Shown in pieces: positions 8,005 through 16,163 of a stretch of DNA of 64,000 nucleotides. The stretch comes from Streptomyces sp. 1-11 (GTDB lineage Bacteria; Actinomycetota; Actinomycetes; Streptomycetales; Streptomycetaceae), in the NCBI RefSeq assembly GCF_007176755.1, contig NZ_BJTV01000015.1, positions 124,001-188,000 on the forward strand. Reading direction: 5' to 3'. Position numbers and translations under genes: made by a program. The notes beneath the pieces are model-generated. The model was not told the origin of the DNA, searched no databases, and was given only the letters and a program-made list of their open reading frames with translations. Numbering within the stretch: the first letter of the stretch is position 1; each line of letters begins with the position of its first letter.

Positions 8005-8207
8005 CGCCAGGTCACCGCCCGCCGCCCGGCCCGGGCCAGCAGCGCGCCCGCCGCGGCGGCACTCGCGCCGACGATCCGCTCCAGGGTGTCGACCGAGGTG
8101 ATGAACACCAGCCACAGCAGGGCGAGGGCGGCCCACCAGGCCAGCAGTTCACCGAGGGCGAGCAGGGCGGTGCGGGTGGTGGTGCGCGGGGACGTGCGCC
8201 CGGTCAT
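8001..8207 (-). CDS. Short MrpE-like subunit, first gene of the antiporter operon
   Basis: A small 68-residue protein with two hydrophobic stretches (LLALGELLAWWAALALLWLV and IVGASAAAAGALLA). The ATG at 8207 follows a clear GAGGAGG site; an in-frame ATG at 8252 is a weaker alternative. Canonical MrpE proteins are about 160 residues, so if this is MrpE it is a reduced version. I infer the assignment mainly from its position before the F/G unit (order E-F-G-D'-B-C-D). The ~250 bases upstream show no other gene and should hold the operon promoter and that of the divergent vanZ-like gene. Confidence 0.6.
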   Translation of the reverse strand: MTGRTSPRTTTRTALLALGELLAWWAALALLWLVFITSVDTLERIVGASAAAAGALLARAGRRAVTWR

Positions 8208-8455
8208 GGCCGCCTCCTCGGTCCGCTCGGCAGGGCTTGTGCGGCGTTTCATGGTGATACGCCGCTCGGGGCATCCAAGCACCGCCGGGCCCCGCGGAGC
8301 GGGCGGCACGCGGATCCGGGGCCGGAGTGCCCCGGAGGCGTGAACGGAAACCGCCGACGTGCGCCGGCCGCCGTCCGGGCGACGGCATTCCGCGCCGGTT
8401 CAGGGGTAACCGCGCTGTGAAACGGGGACGTTGACTATTCCAGGGGAGTGACTTG

Positions 8456-9043
8456 ATGGCCCGGACCGCGCTGCGTCTGCCTGCCGTGCTGCGTACGCCG
8501 AAGAAGCGGGAGCGGACCGGGCCTGCCCGGCCCGCGGATGCGGCCGCCGGGCCGGCCCGCCCGGCGGCCCCGCCGCACGCGGTCGCGCTGCCCTGGCGGC
8601 TGCTGGCGATGCTGGTGGCCTTCGCGTTCATGGTGGCGTTCGCCATCGTGCTGGCCCGGATCACGCTGGAGCCCTCCCCCGCGTCGGTGTCGCTGACGCA
8701 CAGCAATCTGCACCCGGGGCGGTCATTGACGGCCTACTGGGAGTACGCGCCGTGGCGGGACACGCTGAAGCAGATAGGCGGCAACGTGCTCCTCGGCGTG
8801 CCCTTCGGCGTGCTCGTACCGGTCCTGGCGCCGCGCGCCCGGGGCGTGGTCCAGGTGCTGGTCCTGACGGCCCTGGTGATGCTGGTGGTGGAGCTGTGCC
8901 AGGGCGCGCTGGTCACCGGGCGGGCCTTCGACATCGACGATGTCATCCTCAACACCACGGGCGCGCTGCTCGGTTGGCTGCTGCTCGGCCGGCGGCTCGG
9001 GCGTTCGGTGCACCGGCGGGTGAAGCCGGCGGAAACCGAGTGA
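8456..9043 (+). CDS. VanZ family membrane protein
   Basis: A 195-residue protein with a charged, proline/alanine-rich cytoplasmic N-terminus of ~45 residues followed by four predicted membrane helices. VanZ-family features are GNVLLGVPFGVLVPVL and RAFDIDDVILNTTGALLGWL. VanZ homologues are linked to low-level teicoplanin resistance in enterococci, but most actinobacterial members have no proven role. An AGGGGAG site lies 8 bases before the ATG; TTG at 8453 is directly upstream. No glycopeptide-resistance genes are nearby. Confidence 0.87.
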   Translation: MARTALRLPAVLRTPKKRERTGPARPADAAAGPARPAAPPHAVALPWRLLAMLVAFAFMVAFAIVLARITLEPSPASVSLTHSNLHPGRSLTAYWEYAPWRDTLKQIGGNVLLGVPFGVLVPVLAPRARGVVQVLVLTALVMLVVELCQGALVTGRAFDIDDVILNTTGALLGWLLLGRRLGRSVHRRVKPAETE

Positions 9044-9064
9044 TCTCCGGGTACTGGTCCGGAC

Positions 9065-9105
9065 CTGGGTCTTGACCCAGCCCTTATCTCACACCTTGAA
9101 TCAAG
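9065..9105. promoter_or_regulatory. Two palindromes upstream of the secreted glucanase
   Basis: CTGGGTC-TT-GACCCAG occupies 9065-9080 and CTTGAATCAAG occupies 9095-9105. Both are perfect inverted repeats in the 105-base gap before the glucanase gene. Either could be an operator; the first could also form a small terminator for the VanZ gene, although no T-run follows. Confidence 0.4.
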
Positions 9106-9148
9106 AGGGCATCTCCTGTGTCTCCACCCCCACACCGAACGGAGAGTC

Positions 9149-10384
9149 ATGCCCTCCCCACGCCTGCTCCGCAGATGTCTGTTCGCCGCCCTGTCCGCCG
9201 CGCTGGTCGGCTCGGCAGCCGTCGGCCCCGCCCGCGCCCAGGGCGCGGCCCCGGCGGCCGCTGCGGCCGTCTCCACCTTCTCCGACAACTTCGACGGGCC
9301 CGCGGGCTCCGGCGTCGACTCCTCCAAGTGGACGCTGGAGACCGGGGACAACGTCAACAACCATGAGCGGCAGTACTACACCTCGGGTACGAAGAACGCG
9401 GCGCTGGACGGCCAGGGGCACCTGGTGATCACGGCCCGCAAGGAGAACCCGGCGGGCTACCAGTGCTGGTACGGCAGTTGCCAGTACACCTCCGCGCGGC
9501 TGAACACCTCGGGCAAGTTCAACGCGCAGTACGGGCACGTCGAGGCCCGGATGAAGATCCCGCGCGGACAGGGCATGTGGCCCGCGTTCTGGATGCTCGG
9601 CACGCCCGTGAACTGGCCGGACTCCGGCGAGATCGACGTGATGGAGAACGTCGGCTTCGAGCCCTCGACCGTGCACGGCACGATCCACGGCCCCGGATAC
9701 TCCGGCTCCGGCGGCATAGGCGCCGGCTACACCCTGCCCGGCGGCCAGGCCTTCGCGGACGCGTTCCACACCTTCGCCGTCGACTGGGCGCCCGACTCGA
9801 TCACCTGGTCGGTGGACGGCAATGTCTACCAGCGCCGCACGCCCGCCGACCTGGGCGGGAAGACCTGGGTGTTCAACAAGCCCTTCTTCCTGATCCTGAA
9901 CCTCGCGGTGGGCGGCTACTGGCCGGGCGACCCGGACGGCTCCACCCCGTTCCCGGGCCAACTGGTGGTCGACTCGGTGTCGGTGACGACGAGCGACAGC
10001 GCGGCCGGTGTCCCGATCCGCGGTCTGGCGGGCAAGTGCGTGGACGTGGCCGCGGCGAACTCCGCCAACGGCACCCCGGTGCAGTTGTACGACTGCAACG
10101 GCACGGCGGCCCAGCAGTGGACGGTGGGCTCGGACGGGACGCTCCGGGCGCTCGGCAAGTGCCTGGACGTCACCAGCGGCGGCACCGCCGACGGCACGCC
10201 CGTCCAGCTCTGGGACTGCAACGGCAGCCCCGCCCAGAAGTGGGCCCTCCCGGCGGCCCGCGACATCGTCAACCCCCAGGCGAACAAGTGCCTGGACGTG
10301 ACCGGGAACAACTCGGCCAACGGCACCCGGCTGCAGATCTGGACGTGCACGGGCGCCGCCAACCAGAAGTGGACGGTGGGCTGA
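9149..10384 (+). CDS. Secreted GH16 endo-beta-1,3-glucanase with ricin-type carbohydrate-binding domain
   Basis: A 411-residue exported glycoside hydrolase. Residues 1-31 are a Sec signal peptide (RRCLFAALSAALVGSAAVG, then ARAQG). Residues ~45-285 are a GH16 laminarinase-type domain with the catalytic motif GEIDVMENVG, in which the two glutamates act as nucleophile and acid/base. Residues ~290-411 form a ricin B-type beta-trefoil (CBM13) with three repeats, each containing CLDV or CVDV and a QQW/QKW triplet. It probably cleaves beta-1,3-glucans such as fungal or algal cell-wall laminarin. A GGAGAG site precedes the ATG. It is monocistronic, with a strong hairpin just after the stop. Confidence 0.95.
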   Translation: MPSPRLLRRCLFAALSAALVGSAAVGPARAQGAAPAAAAAVSTFSDNFDGPAGSGVDSSKWTLETGDNVNNHERQYYTSGTKNAALDGQGHLVITARKENPAGYQCWYGSCQYTSARLNTSGKFNAQYGHVEARMKIPRGQGMWPAFWMLGTPVNWPDSGEIDVMENVGFEPSTVHGTIHGPGYSGSGGIGAGYTLPGGQAFADAFHTFAVDWAPDSITWSVDGNVYQRRTPADLGGKTWVFNKPFFLILNLAVGGYWPGDPDGSTPFPGQLVVDSVSVTTSDSAAGVPIRGLAGKCVDVAAANSANGTPVQLYDCNGTAAQQWTVGSDGTLRALGKCLDVTSGGTADGTPVQLWDCNGSPAQKWALPAARDIVNPQANKCLDVTGNNSANGTRLQIWTCTGAANQKWTVG

Positions 10385-10397
10385 GCCAGGCCTGACG

Positions 10398-10435
10398 GGG
10401 GCCGTGGCGGGCGGACCTCGTCCCGCGACGGCCCC
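10398..10435 (+). terminator. Hairpin terminator after the glucanase gene
   Basis: GGGGCCGT (10398-10405) pairs with ACGGCCCC (10428-10435), with a further inner CGGG/CCCG pairing. It sits between convergent genes and probably ends transcripts from both sides. There is no T-run, which is common for Streptomyces terminators. Confidence 0.6.
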
Positions 10436-10479
10436 GCTCGGGCGGGCCGGCCGGCAAGGTCACCCGAGGCGGGGCGCCG

Positions 10480-10731
10480 CTACCGGTGGTGGAGCGTCCA
10501 GGTGTACTTGTCGCCGCCCACCCAGCGGATGGAGTCCGGGTCGTCCAGATCGTGGATGGGCAGCCCGTGGGATGCGGCGGCCTCCAGTACGTCGGTGATG
10601 GTCCTGGCCTCACCGATGACCTCACCGTCGATCTCCATGATCCGGAACGGCGGCTCGCCGTGCCGGCCCGGGCACACACCGAGCACCAGGATCCGTGGGC
10701 GGGCGATGTGCGGAACTCCTTGTTCGGTCAT
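10480..10731 (-). CDS. Small conserved-type hypothetical protein
   Basis: An 83-residue protein of unknown function. It reads as a compact mixed alpha/beta fold: a beta strand with ILVLGVCPG, then FRIMEIDGEVIGEARTITDV, a helix, and a C-terminal aromatic strand YTWTLHHR. There is no signal peptide or membrane segment. The coding pattern has strong third-position GC, which supports a real gene. It lies 35 bases downstream of the topoisomerase IB stop on the same strand and may be the last gene of that unit. Confidence 0.65.
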   Translation of the reverse strand: MTEQGVPHIARPRILVLGVCPGRHGEPPFRIMEIDGEVIGEARTITDVLEAAASHGLPIHDLDDPDSIRWVGGDKYTWTLHHR

Positions 10732-10766
10732 GCAATTAAGCCTAGAACGCCTCGCGGGCCGGTGGC

Positions 10767-11792
10767 TCATCCGCGTGCGCCGTCCAGGAGGCCGAGGACC
10801 GCCGCCTCGACGGCTCCCTGGGTGGCGGGGCGCCCGAAGTCCCCGTGTTCCCCCAGCCGGCTGAGCGCCGGGGCGATCGTCACGCCCTGTTCGAACAGCT
10901 CGAAGACTCTGGGGTCGATGTAGGAGGAGCGGCACACCGCGGGCGTGTTGCCCAGGTAGTGGCTGGCCTCCCGGACCGCGCGGGCCGTCTGCCGGCGCCG
11001 GGCGGCCTCGCTGGCACGGGCGCTGCCCGCGGTGACGGCCACCGCGACGGCGGCGAGCACGGTGGCGTGCCAGGTCCGGAAGTCCTTCGCGGTCACATCG
11101 GTGCCGGACAGCCTCCGCAGCGCCTCGTTCAGGTCGTCGCTGTGCAGGTCGTGCCAGGCGCCGCGGTCGTGGAAGGCGAGGAAGCGGTCGCCGCCGCGCG
11201 GGCGGCGCAGCAGGGCGCGGGCGACGGCGTGCGCCTGGTCGTCGACGAGGGCGCGGACCGTCTCGGTGCCGCCCTTGGCCGGGAAGCTGAAGGCGATCTC
11301 GCCGCGGCCGCAGCTCACGTGCTCGCGGAGCATGGTCGTCAGGCCGTAGGTCTCGCTGGTGCGGGTGTGCCGGTCGCTGCCGATGCGGAAGAAGCCGAGG
11401 TCGAGCAGGCGGACGGCGCAGGCGGTGACCCGGGGCCGGCTCAGTCCGCGTCCGGCGAGGTCGGCGGAGACCTGGGCGCGCAGCTCGGGCAGGGCCCGGG
11501 CGACATCGCGGACGTGCTCGTGCTTGGCCTTGTCCTGCTCGGCCCGGAACTGCTCGTGGTAGAGGTACTGGCGGCGTCCGGCGGCGTCGGTTCCGACGGC
11601 CTGGAGGTGGCCGTCGGGCCACGGGCAGATCCACACGTCCCGCCAGGCCGGCGGAACGGTGAGGGCCCGGATCCGGTCGAGCTGGGCGGGGTCGGTCAGG
11701 GCCGCGCCCTTCTCGTCGCGGTAGCGGAAGCCGCGGCCGCAGCGGACTCGGGTGAAGCCCGGCCGGTCGCTGGAGCTGGTACGGAGTCTCAC
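10767..11792 (-). CDS. DNA topoisomerase IB (poxvirus type)
   Basis: A 341-residue type IB topoisomerase, the size range of the poxviral and bacterial enzymes. It relaxes supercoils by nicking one strand and forming a 3'-phosphotyrosine. The N-terminal domain contains RIRALTVPPAWRDVWICPWP. The catalytic domain includes LLDLGFFRIGSDRHTRTS (active-site arginine region), RTWHATVLAA and the nucleophilic tyrosine, Tyr291 in CRSSYIDPRVFELF. The GTG start lies 16 bases after the stop of the upstream SDR gene, suggesting co-transcription. Bacterial TopIB is an accessory enzyme and usually dispensable. Confidence 0.95.
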   Translation of the reverse strand: MRLRTSSSDRPGFTRVRCGRGFRYRDEKGAALTDPAQLDRIRALTVPPAWRDVWICPWPDGHLQAVGTDAAGRRQYLYHEQFRAEQDKAKHEHVRDVARALPELRAQVSADLAGRGLSRPRVTACAVRLLDLGFFRIGSDRHTRTSETYGLTTMLREHVSCGRGEIAFSFPAKGGTETVRALVDDQAHAVARALLRRPRGGDRFLAFHDRGAWHDLHSDDLNEALRRLSGTDVTAKDFRTWHATVLAAVAVAVTAGSARASEAARRRQTARAVREASHYLGNTPAVCRSSYIDPRVFELFEQGVTIAPALSRLGEHGDFGRPATQGAVEAAVLGLLDGARG

Positions 11793-11808
11793 CGCGGCCT
11801 CAGGACCC

Positions 11809-12615
11809 TCAGGGCCGTCGCCAGTCGTCGCCGGTCAGGTGGGAGCCGGCCTGCGGGCCCATGCGCAGCATGCCGCCGTCGACGCTCCAGGAGGCGCCGG
11901 TGACGTAGGAGGCGTCGGGGCTCGCCAGGAAGGCGATCACGGCGGCGACCTCGCGGGCGTCACCGGGCCGTCCGAGGGGCACGCCGGGACGGCGCTCGGT
12001 GTGCACGTCGGTGTCCTCCTGACCGGTCATCGGGGTGGCGATCTCGCCGGGCGCCACCGCGTTCACCGTGATGCCGTGCTCGGCCAGTTCCAGCGCCATC
12101 ACCTGGGTGAGCAGCCCGAGCCCGCCCTTGGCCGCGCAGTACGGCGCCGCGCCCACCCGGGGCTGGTGCTCGTGGACGGAGGTGACGTTGACGATCCGGC
12201 CGCCGCCGCCCTGCGCGATCATGTGCCGGGCCGCCTTCTGCCCGCACAGGAACGGCCCGACGAGGTCCACGTCGAGCACTCGGCGCACGTCCTCCAGGCC
12301 GAGGTCGAGGAAGGGCGTCATGGTGCCCGTACCGGCGTTGTTGACCAGGACGTCGACGCGGCCGAGTTCGGCGCACAGGTCGTCCACGGTGTCCGCGGCC
12401 CCGGGCAGTTCAGTGAGGTCGAGGCGGGCCACGGCCGCCCGGCGGCCCTTGGCGCGGACCTCCCGCGCCGTCTCCTGCGCGCCGCTCTCGTCGGTGTGCC
12501 AGGTGATGCCGACGTCCAGTCCCGCCTCGGCCAGGCGTACGGCGGTGGCGCGGCCGATGCCGGAGTCGGAGCCCGTGATCACGGCCACCTTGCGGGTCTC
12601 GGCGGAAGCGGTCAT
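11809..12615 (-). CDS. Short-chain dehydrogenase/reductase
   Basis: A 268-residue classical SDR. It has a glycine-rich NAD(P)-binding motif (ITGSDSGIGRATAV), NNAG at the end of strand 4, and the catalytic Ser plus YCAAK tetrad region. It ends in the common YVTGASWSVDGGMLRM stretch found in glucose/3-oxoacyl-type dehydrogenases. The substrate cannot be inferred. The chosen ATG at 12615 is preceded by GGAGGAGAGC; a start at 12639 would lack this. It probably forms a two-gene unit with the topoisomerase. Confidence 0.92.
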   Translation of the reverse strand: MTASAETRKVAVITGSDSGIGRATAVRLAEAGLDVGITWHTDESGAQETAREVRAKGRRAAVARLDLTELPGAADTVDDLCAELGRVDVLVNNAGTGTMTPFLDLGLEDVRRVLDVDLVGPFLCGQKAARHMIAQGGGGRIVNVTSVHEHQPRVGAAPYCAAKGGLGLLTQVMALELAEHGITVNAVAPGEIATPMTGQEDTDVHTERRPGVPLGRPGDAREVAAVIAFLASPDASYVTGASWSVDGGMLRMGPQAGSHLTGDDWRRP

Positions 12616-12773
12616 GGGGGCTCTCCTCCGGGCGGGCACGTCGACGGGACTTCGCAGTACCCGGGGGCCCGGGCGGCAAACGCCGGGCCGAGGGGGCCGG
12701 CGCGGCCGGTGACGTGCGCCGCGGGCCCGTGCGGGGAACCCTGTAAGGGCTTCACCGAGCTGGAGGTGCGCGT

Positions 12774-13814
12774 ATGGACCCCGTGGCGGCGCTGGACCGG
12801 ATCGCCTTCCTGCTGGAGCGGTCGCTGGCTCCCACGTACCGGGTCAAGGCCTTCCGGACCGCCGCCCGCGTGCTGGCCGCGCTGCCCGACGAGGAGGTCG
12901 CCGAGCGGGCGGCGGGCGGGACCCTCGAGGCGCTGAAGGGGGTCGGCCCGAAGACCGCGCAGGTGGCGCGCGAGGCGCTGGCCGGTGAGGTGCCCGGTTA
13001 TCTGCGCAGCCTGGAGGAAGAGGCCGGCGCCCCGGACACGGGCGGACCCGGGACGGAGCTGCGGGCGCTGCTGCGCGGGGACTGCCACACGCACTCCGAC
13101 TGGTCGGACGGCGGCAGCCCGATCGAGGAGATGGGTCTGACGGCGGCCCGGCTGGGCCATGAGTGGACCGTGCTGACCGACCACTCCCCCCGGCTGACCG
13201 TGGCCCGGGGGCTGTCGCCCGAGCGGCTGCGCGAGCAGCTCGCGGTGGTGGCGGAACTCAACGCGCGGTGGGCGCCGTTCCGGCTGCTCACCGGGATCGA
13301 GTGCGACATCCTCGAGGACGGCTCGCTGGACCAGGAGCCCGGACTGCTCGAACAGCTGGACGTCGTGGTGGTGTCGGTGCACTCCAAGCTGCGGATGGAC
13401 GCCCGGTCGATGACCCGCCGGATGGTGGCGGCGGTCCGCGATCCGCACGCGGACGTGCTCGGCCACTGCACCGGACGCCTGGTCACCGGGCGCGGCCGGC
13501 CCGAGTCGGAGTTCGACGCGGACGCGGTGTTCGCGGCCTGCGCCGAGTCCGGCACCGCCGTGGAGATCAACAGCAGGCCCGAGCGGCTCGACCCGCCCCG
13601 GCGGCTGCTGCGCCGGGCGGTGGCCGCCGGGACGCTGTTCGCGGTCGACACCGACGCGCACGCGCCCGGACAGCTCGACTGGCAGATCCTCGGCTGCGCC
13701 CGCGCCGAGGAGTGCGGGGTGCCGGCCGGGCGGGTGGTGAACACCTGGCCGGCCGACGAGCTGCTGGCCTGGACGCGTGAGGGCCGCGTACCGGCGCGCG
13801 TGGCGGGTTCCTGA
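12774..13814 (+). CDS. PHP-domain phosphoesterase with N-terminal helix-hairpin-helix
   Basis: A 346-residue protein resembling the C-terminal half of bacterial PolX. Residues ~1-85 contain a Pol-beta-like HhH segment (LKGVGPKTAQVAREAL) that would bind DNA. Residues ~95-340 form a complete PHP metal site: DCHTHSDWSDG, LTDHSP, TGIECDILEDG, SVHSKL, LGHCTGR and AVDTDAHA. The nucleotidyltransferase core of PolX is missing, so it is probably a DNA-directed phosphoesterase or nuclease and not a polymerase. A GGAGGTG site precedes the ATG. It is divergent from the SDR gene across 158 bases. Confidence 0.9.
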   Translation: MDPVAALDRIAFLLERSLAPTYRVKAFRTAARVLAALPDEEVAERAAGGTLEALKGVGPKTAQVAREALAGEVPGYLRSLEEEAGAPDTGGPGTELRALLRGDCHTHSDWSDGGSPIEEMGLTAARLGHEWTVLTDHSPRLTVARGLSPERLREQLAVVAELNARWAPFRLLTGIECDILEDGSLDQEPGLLEQLDVVVVSVHSKLRMDARSMTRRMVAAVRDPHADVLGHCTGRLVTGRGRPESEFDADAVFAACAESGTAVEINSRPERLDPPRRLLRRAVAAGTLFAVDTDAHAPGQLDWQILGCARAEECGVPAGRVVNTWPADELLAWTREGRVPARVAGS

Positions 13815-13852
13815 CGTGGTACCCGCAGGGGTGAGAGAGAAAGGACCCCTGG

Positions 13853-14524
13853 ATGGATCGCGCCGCCGTGTTCGACGTCGACGGAACCCTCGTCGACACC
13901 AATCATCTGCATGTCGTGACCTGGTGGGAGGCGTTCCGGCAGGCCGGGCACGACGTGCCCATGCACGCCGTGCACCGGGCCGTGGGCCTCGGCTCCACGG
14001 ATCTGATCGCGCACCTGCTCGGCGACGGCCGGGACGAGGAGCAGGACGCCGAGCTGAGCGCGGCGCACAAGGCCCTGTACGGCCAGTACTTCGACCGGCT
14101 GCCCGCCCTGCCGAAGGCCGGGGAGCTGCTGCGGCGGCTGCACTCGGACGGCTGGCGGGTGGTGCTGGCCACCTCCGCGAGCGGCGCCGAGCTGGGCGCG
14201 CTGCGCCGGGCGATCGACGCGGACGAGGCCATCGTGGGCACCGCCAGCGCCGACGACGTGGCACGGGGCAAACCAGCTCCGGAGCCGGTGGAGCTCGCGC
14301 TGGAGCTGGCCGGCGTGCCCGCGTCCCGGGCGGTGTTCGTCGGGGACACCGTGTGGGACATGCGGGCCGGCGCCAAGGCCGGGGTGCGCTGCGTGGGACT
14401 GCTGTGCGGCGGGATCCCGCGGGCCGACCTGGAGGAGGCGGGGGCCGGGGCGGTGTACGACGATCCGGCGGACCTGCTCGGCCGGCTGGCCGGCAGCCCG
14501 CTGGCCGAGACGCCGCGGGAGTGA
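13853..14524 (+). CDS. HAD-superfamily phosphatase (beta-phosphoglucomutase-like)
   Basis: A 223-residue HAD hydrolase with all four motifs: VFDVDGTLVDTN (nucleophile and acid aspartates at the N-terminus), LATSAS, GKPAPEPVELAL (lysine) and VFVGDTVWDM (metal-binding aspartates). A helical C1 cap lies between motifs I and II. Family members act on small sugar or glycerol phosphates; the exact substrate is unknown. An AAAGGA site precedes the ATG. It follows the PHP gene after 38 bases and may be co-transcribed. Confidence 0.93.
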   Translation: MDRAAVFDVDGTLVDTNHLHVVTWWEAFRQAGHDVPMHAVHRAVGLGSTDLIAHLLGDGRDEEQDAELSAAHKALYGQYFDRLPALPKAGELLRRLHSDGWRVVLATSASGAELGALRRAIDADEAIVGTASADDVARGKPAPEPVELALELAGVPASRAVFVGDTVWDMRAGAKAGVRCVGLLCGGIPRADLEEAGAGAVYDDPADLLGRLAGSPLAETPRE

Positions 14525-14556
14525 CGCGGGTCACGACGGCGCCCGGGAACACCCAA

Positions 14557-14740
14557 GGTTGGTTGCCCGTTGAACCAGCCGTGGGTGCGGATGGGACAGT
14601 GTCCCCGGGCCTCACCTTTTGCCCACAGGGACGATCGTTCGGCTGAAGCCCTGTGGAGCCTTTCGCCGAGAGGCGACCGCCATCCGCGCCCACCACAAGC
14701 CGCCCCGGCCGTGTCTCCCCCGTCACGGCCGGGGCTTTCT
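14557..14740 (+). ncRNA. Candidate structured RNA or 5' leader upstream of the epimerase gene
   Basis: The 292-base gap between the HAD and epimerase genes contains four consecutive hairpins. They are GGTTGGTT/AACCAGCC (14557-14580), GGGAC/GTCCC (14593-14605), GCCTTTCG/CGAGAGGC (14658-14674) and a 12-bp terminator stem at 14702-14735 followed by TTTCT. Such an array ending in an intrinsic terminator fits a small RNA or an attenuated leader. I do not recognise a known riboswitch or the 6S RNA fold. Strand is inferred from the T-rich tail. Confidence 0.4.
14702..14740 (+). terminator. Strong intrinsic terminator (12-bp perfect stem)
   Basis: GCCCCGGCCGTG (14702-14713) and CACGGCCGGGGC (14724-14735) pair perfectly around a C-rich 10-base loop, and TTTCT follows. 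It lies 77 bases before the epimerase start, so it ends a transcript before that gene. Confidence 0.8.
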
Positions 14741-14816
14741 CGTTCCGCCGCCGTGTGCCGGTCGGGCCGCCGGGTACCCGACGGGTCCGCCGAAGCCTCC
14801 GCGGAAGGAGCCGAAG

Positions 14817-15848
14817 GTGACGAGCGCAGTGGGCAGCAGGGTGGTGGTGACGGGCGCCACCGGCAATGTCGGCACCAGCGTGGTGCGCGTCCTGTCCGAG
14901 GATCCGGGGATCAAGTCGATCCGGGGGATCGCACGGCGGACACCGGCGTGGTCCCCGCCGAAGACGGAGTGGTCGGCGGTGGACCTGGCGTCCGGGACGG
15001 CCAACCTGGCCGAGCGGTTCGAGGGCGCCGACGCCGTGATCCATCTGGCCTGGGCGTTCCAGCCGACGCACGATCCGGCGACCACCTGGCGGACCAACGT
15101 GCTGGGCAGCGACCGCGTGTTCGAGGCGGTCGCCGCGGCCCGGGTGCCGGTGCTGGTGCACGCGTCCTCGGTGGGCGCGTACTCGCCGGGCCCCAGGGAC
15201 CAGGCGGTGGACGAGTCCTGGCCGACGCACGGCTGGCCGGACGCCGCGTACTGCCGGGAGAAGGCGTACCTGGAGCGCACCCTGGACATCTTCGAGCGCG
15301 ACCACCCCGAGGTCCGGGTGGTCCGGATGCGGCCGGGCTTCCTGTTCAAGTGGGAGTCGGCCAGTGAGCAGCGGCGCATCTTCGGCGGGCGTTTCCTGCC
15401 CGGGCCGCTGGCCCGGCCCGAGATGCTGCCGTTCCTGCCCGACGTGCCGGGGCTGCGGATGCAGGTGCTGCACACCGACGACGCCGCCGAGGCCTACCGG
15501 CTCGCGGTGCACTCGGAGACCGCGCGGGGCGCCTACAACCTCGCCGCCGACCCTCCGGTGGACGCCTCGATGCTGGGCGAGATGGTCGGCACCCGCGCGG
15601 TGCGGCTGCCGCGCGCCGCCGCCCGGTCGGCGCTCGCCGCGGCCTGGGGACTGCGCCTGGTTCCGGCCTCCCCGCACCTGTTCGACGCGGTCCTGCGGCT
15701 GCCGCTGATGGACTGCACCCGGGCCCGCACCGAGCTGGGCTGGCGCCCCCGATACACGGCCGAGGAGGTCCTGCGCGAGTTCCTGGACGGACTGCAGCGG
15801 GGCGGCGGTATGGAGACGGAACCGATGCGCGGCCGGAAGGTCGGCTGA
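14817..15848 (+). CDS. NAD-dependent epimerase/dehydratase (extended SDR)
   Basis: A 343-residue extended SDR with the N-terminal Rossmann motif VVTGATGNVGTSVVRVL. The active-site region ASSVGAYSPG and the tyrosine motif YCREKAY give Ser, Tyr and Lys of the catalytic triad. Relatives act on nucleotide sugars or other small ketones or aldehydes; the substrate is unknown. The start is GTG at 14817 with GGAAGGAG about 10 bases upstream; longer in-frame extensions run through the upstream terminator and are unlikely. Confidence 0.9.
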   Translation: MTSAVGSRVVVTGATGNVGTSVVRVLSEDPGIKSIRGIARRTPAWSPPKTEWSAVDLASGTANLAERFEGADAVIHLAWAFQPTHDPATTWRTNVLGSDRVFEAVAAARVPVLVHASSVGAYSPGPRDQAVDESWPTHGWPDAAYCREKAYLERTLDIFERDHPEVRVVRMRPGFLFKWESASEQRRIFGGRFLPGPLARPEMLPFLPDVPGLRMQVLHTDDAAEAYRLAVHSETARGAYNLAADPPVDASMLGEMVGTRAVRLPRAAARSALAAAWGLRLVPASPHLFDAVLRLPLMDCTRARTELGWRPRYTAEEVLREFLDGLQRGGGMETEPMRGRKVG

Positions 15849-15880
15849 GGCGCGTCGGTGTGAGGAGAGGAGAGGAAGCC

Positions 15881-16096
15881 ATGACCGTACGGCCCGAGCC
15901 CGAGCCGGAGCCCGGCCGCGATGAGCACCCGGTCCCCCGCGACCCGCCCGACCAGCAGGCCCGTCCCGGCACCGACCCGCTGGATGTGGCCGCGGAACCG
16001 GCCGGTGAGAAGAAGACGGGGCCGGACGGGGGGACCCGGACGGACGAGGGCATCGGGACGGACGAGCGGCCGGAGCCGGACGAGCCCTCCGGGTGA
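15881..16096 (+). CDS. Small acidic, proline-rich hypothetical protein
   Basis: A 71-residue hydrophilic, low-complexity protein. It is dominated by Pro, Glu, Asp and Gly (starts MTVRPEPEPEPGRDEHPV) and is probably disordered. It has no domain, membrane segment or signal peptide that I recognise. An excellent GAGGAGAGGAGAGGA purine tract precedes the ATG. It sits 32 bases after the epimerase gene and is probably co-transcribed with it. Its function is unknown. Confidence 0.6.
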   Translation: MTVRPEPEPEPGRDEHPVPRDPPDQQARPGTDPLDVAAEPAGEKKTGPDGGTRTDEGIGTDERPEPDEPSG

Positions 16097-16163
16097 CCGC
16101 CGGGTCGACGGCCCGTGGCGTCGGCCTTCCGCACGGCCCGTAGGGGGCCGTCGCCTGTTCACA

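Noticed and set aside
8376..8408. Possible sigma-B-type promoter (GCAT-N15-GGGTAA) before the VanZ gene
   Set aside because: The last base departs from the GGGTAC/T consensus and the -35 part is minimal. The chance of a random match is high.
14557..14740. Assignment of the structured region as 6S-like RNA or a 6C-motif RNA
   Set aside because: There is no long terminal duplex with a central bubble, and only one hairpin has a C-rich loop. Neither known fold fits, so it is listed only as a candidate structured RNA.
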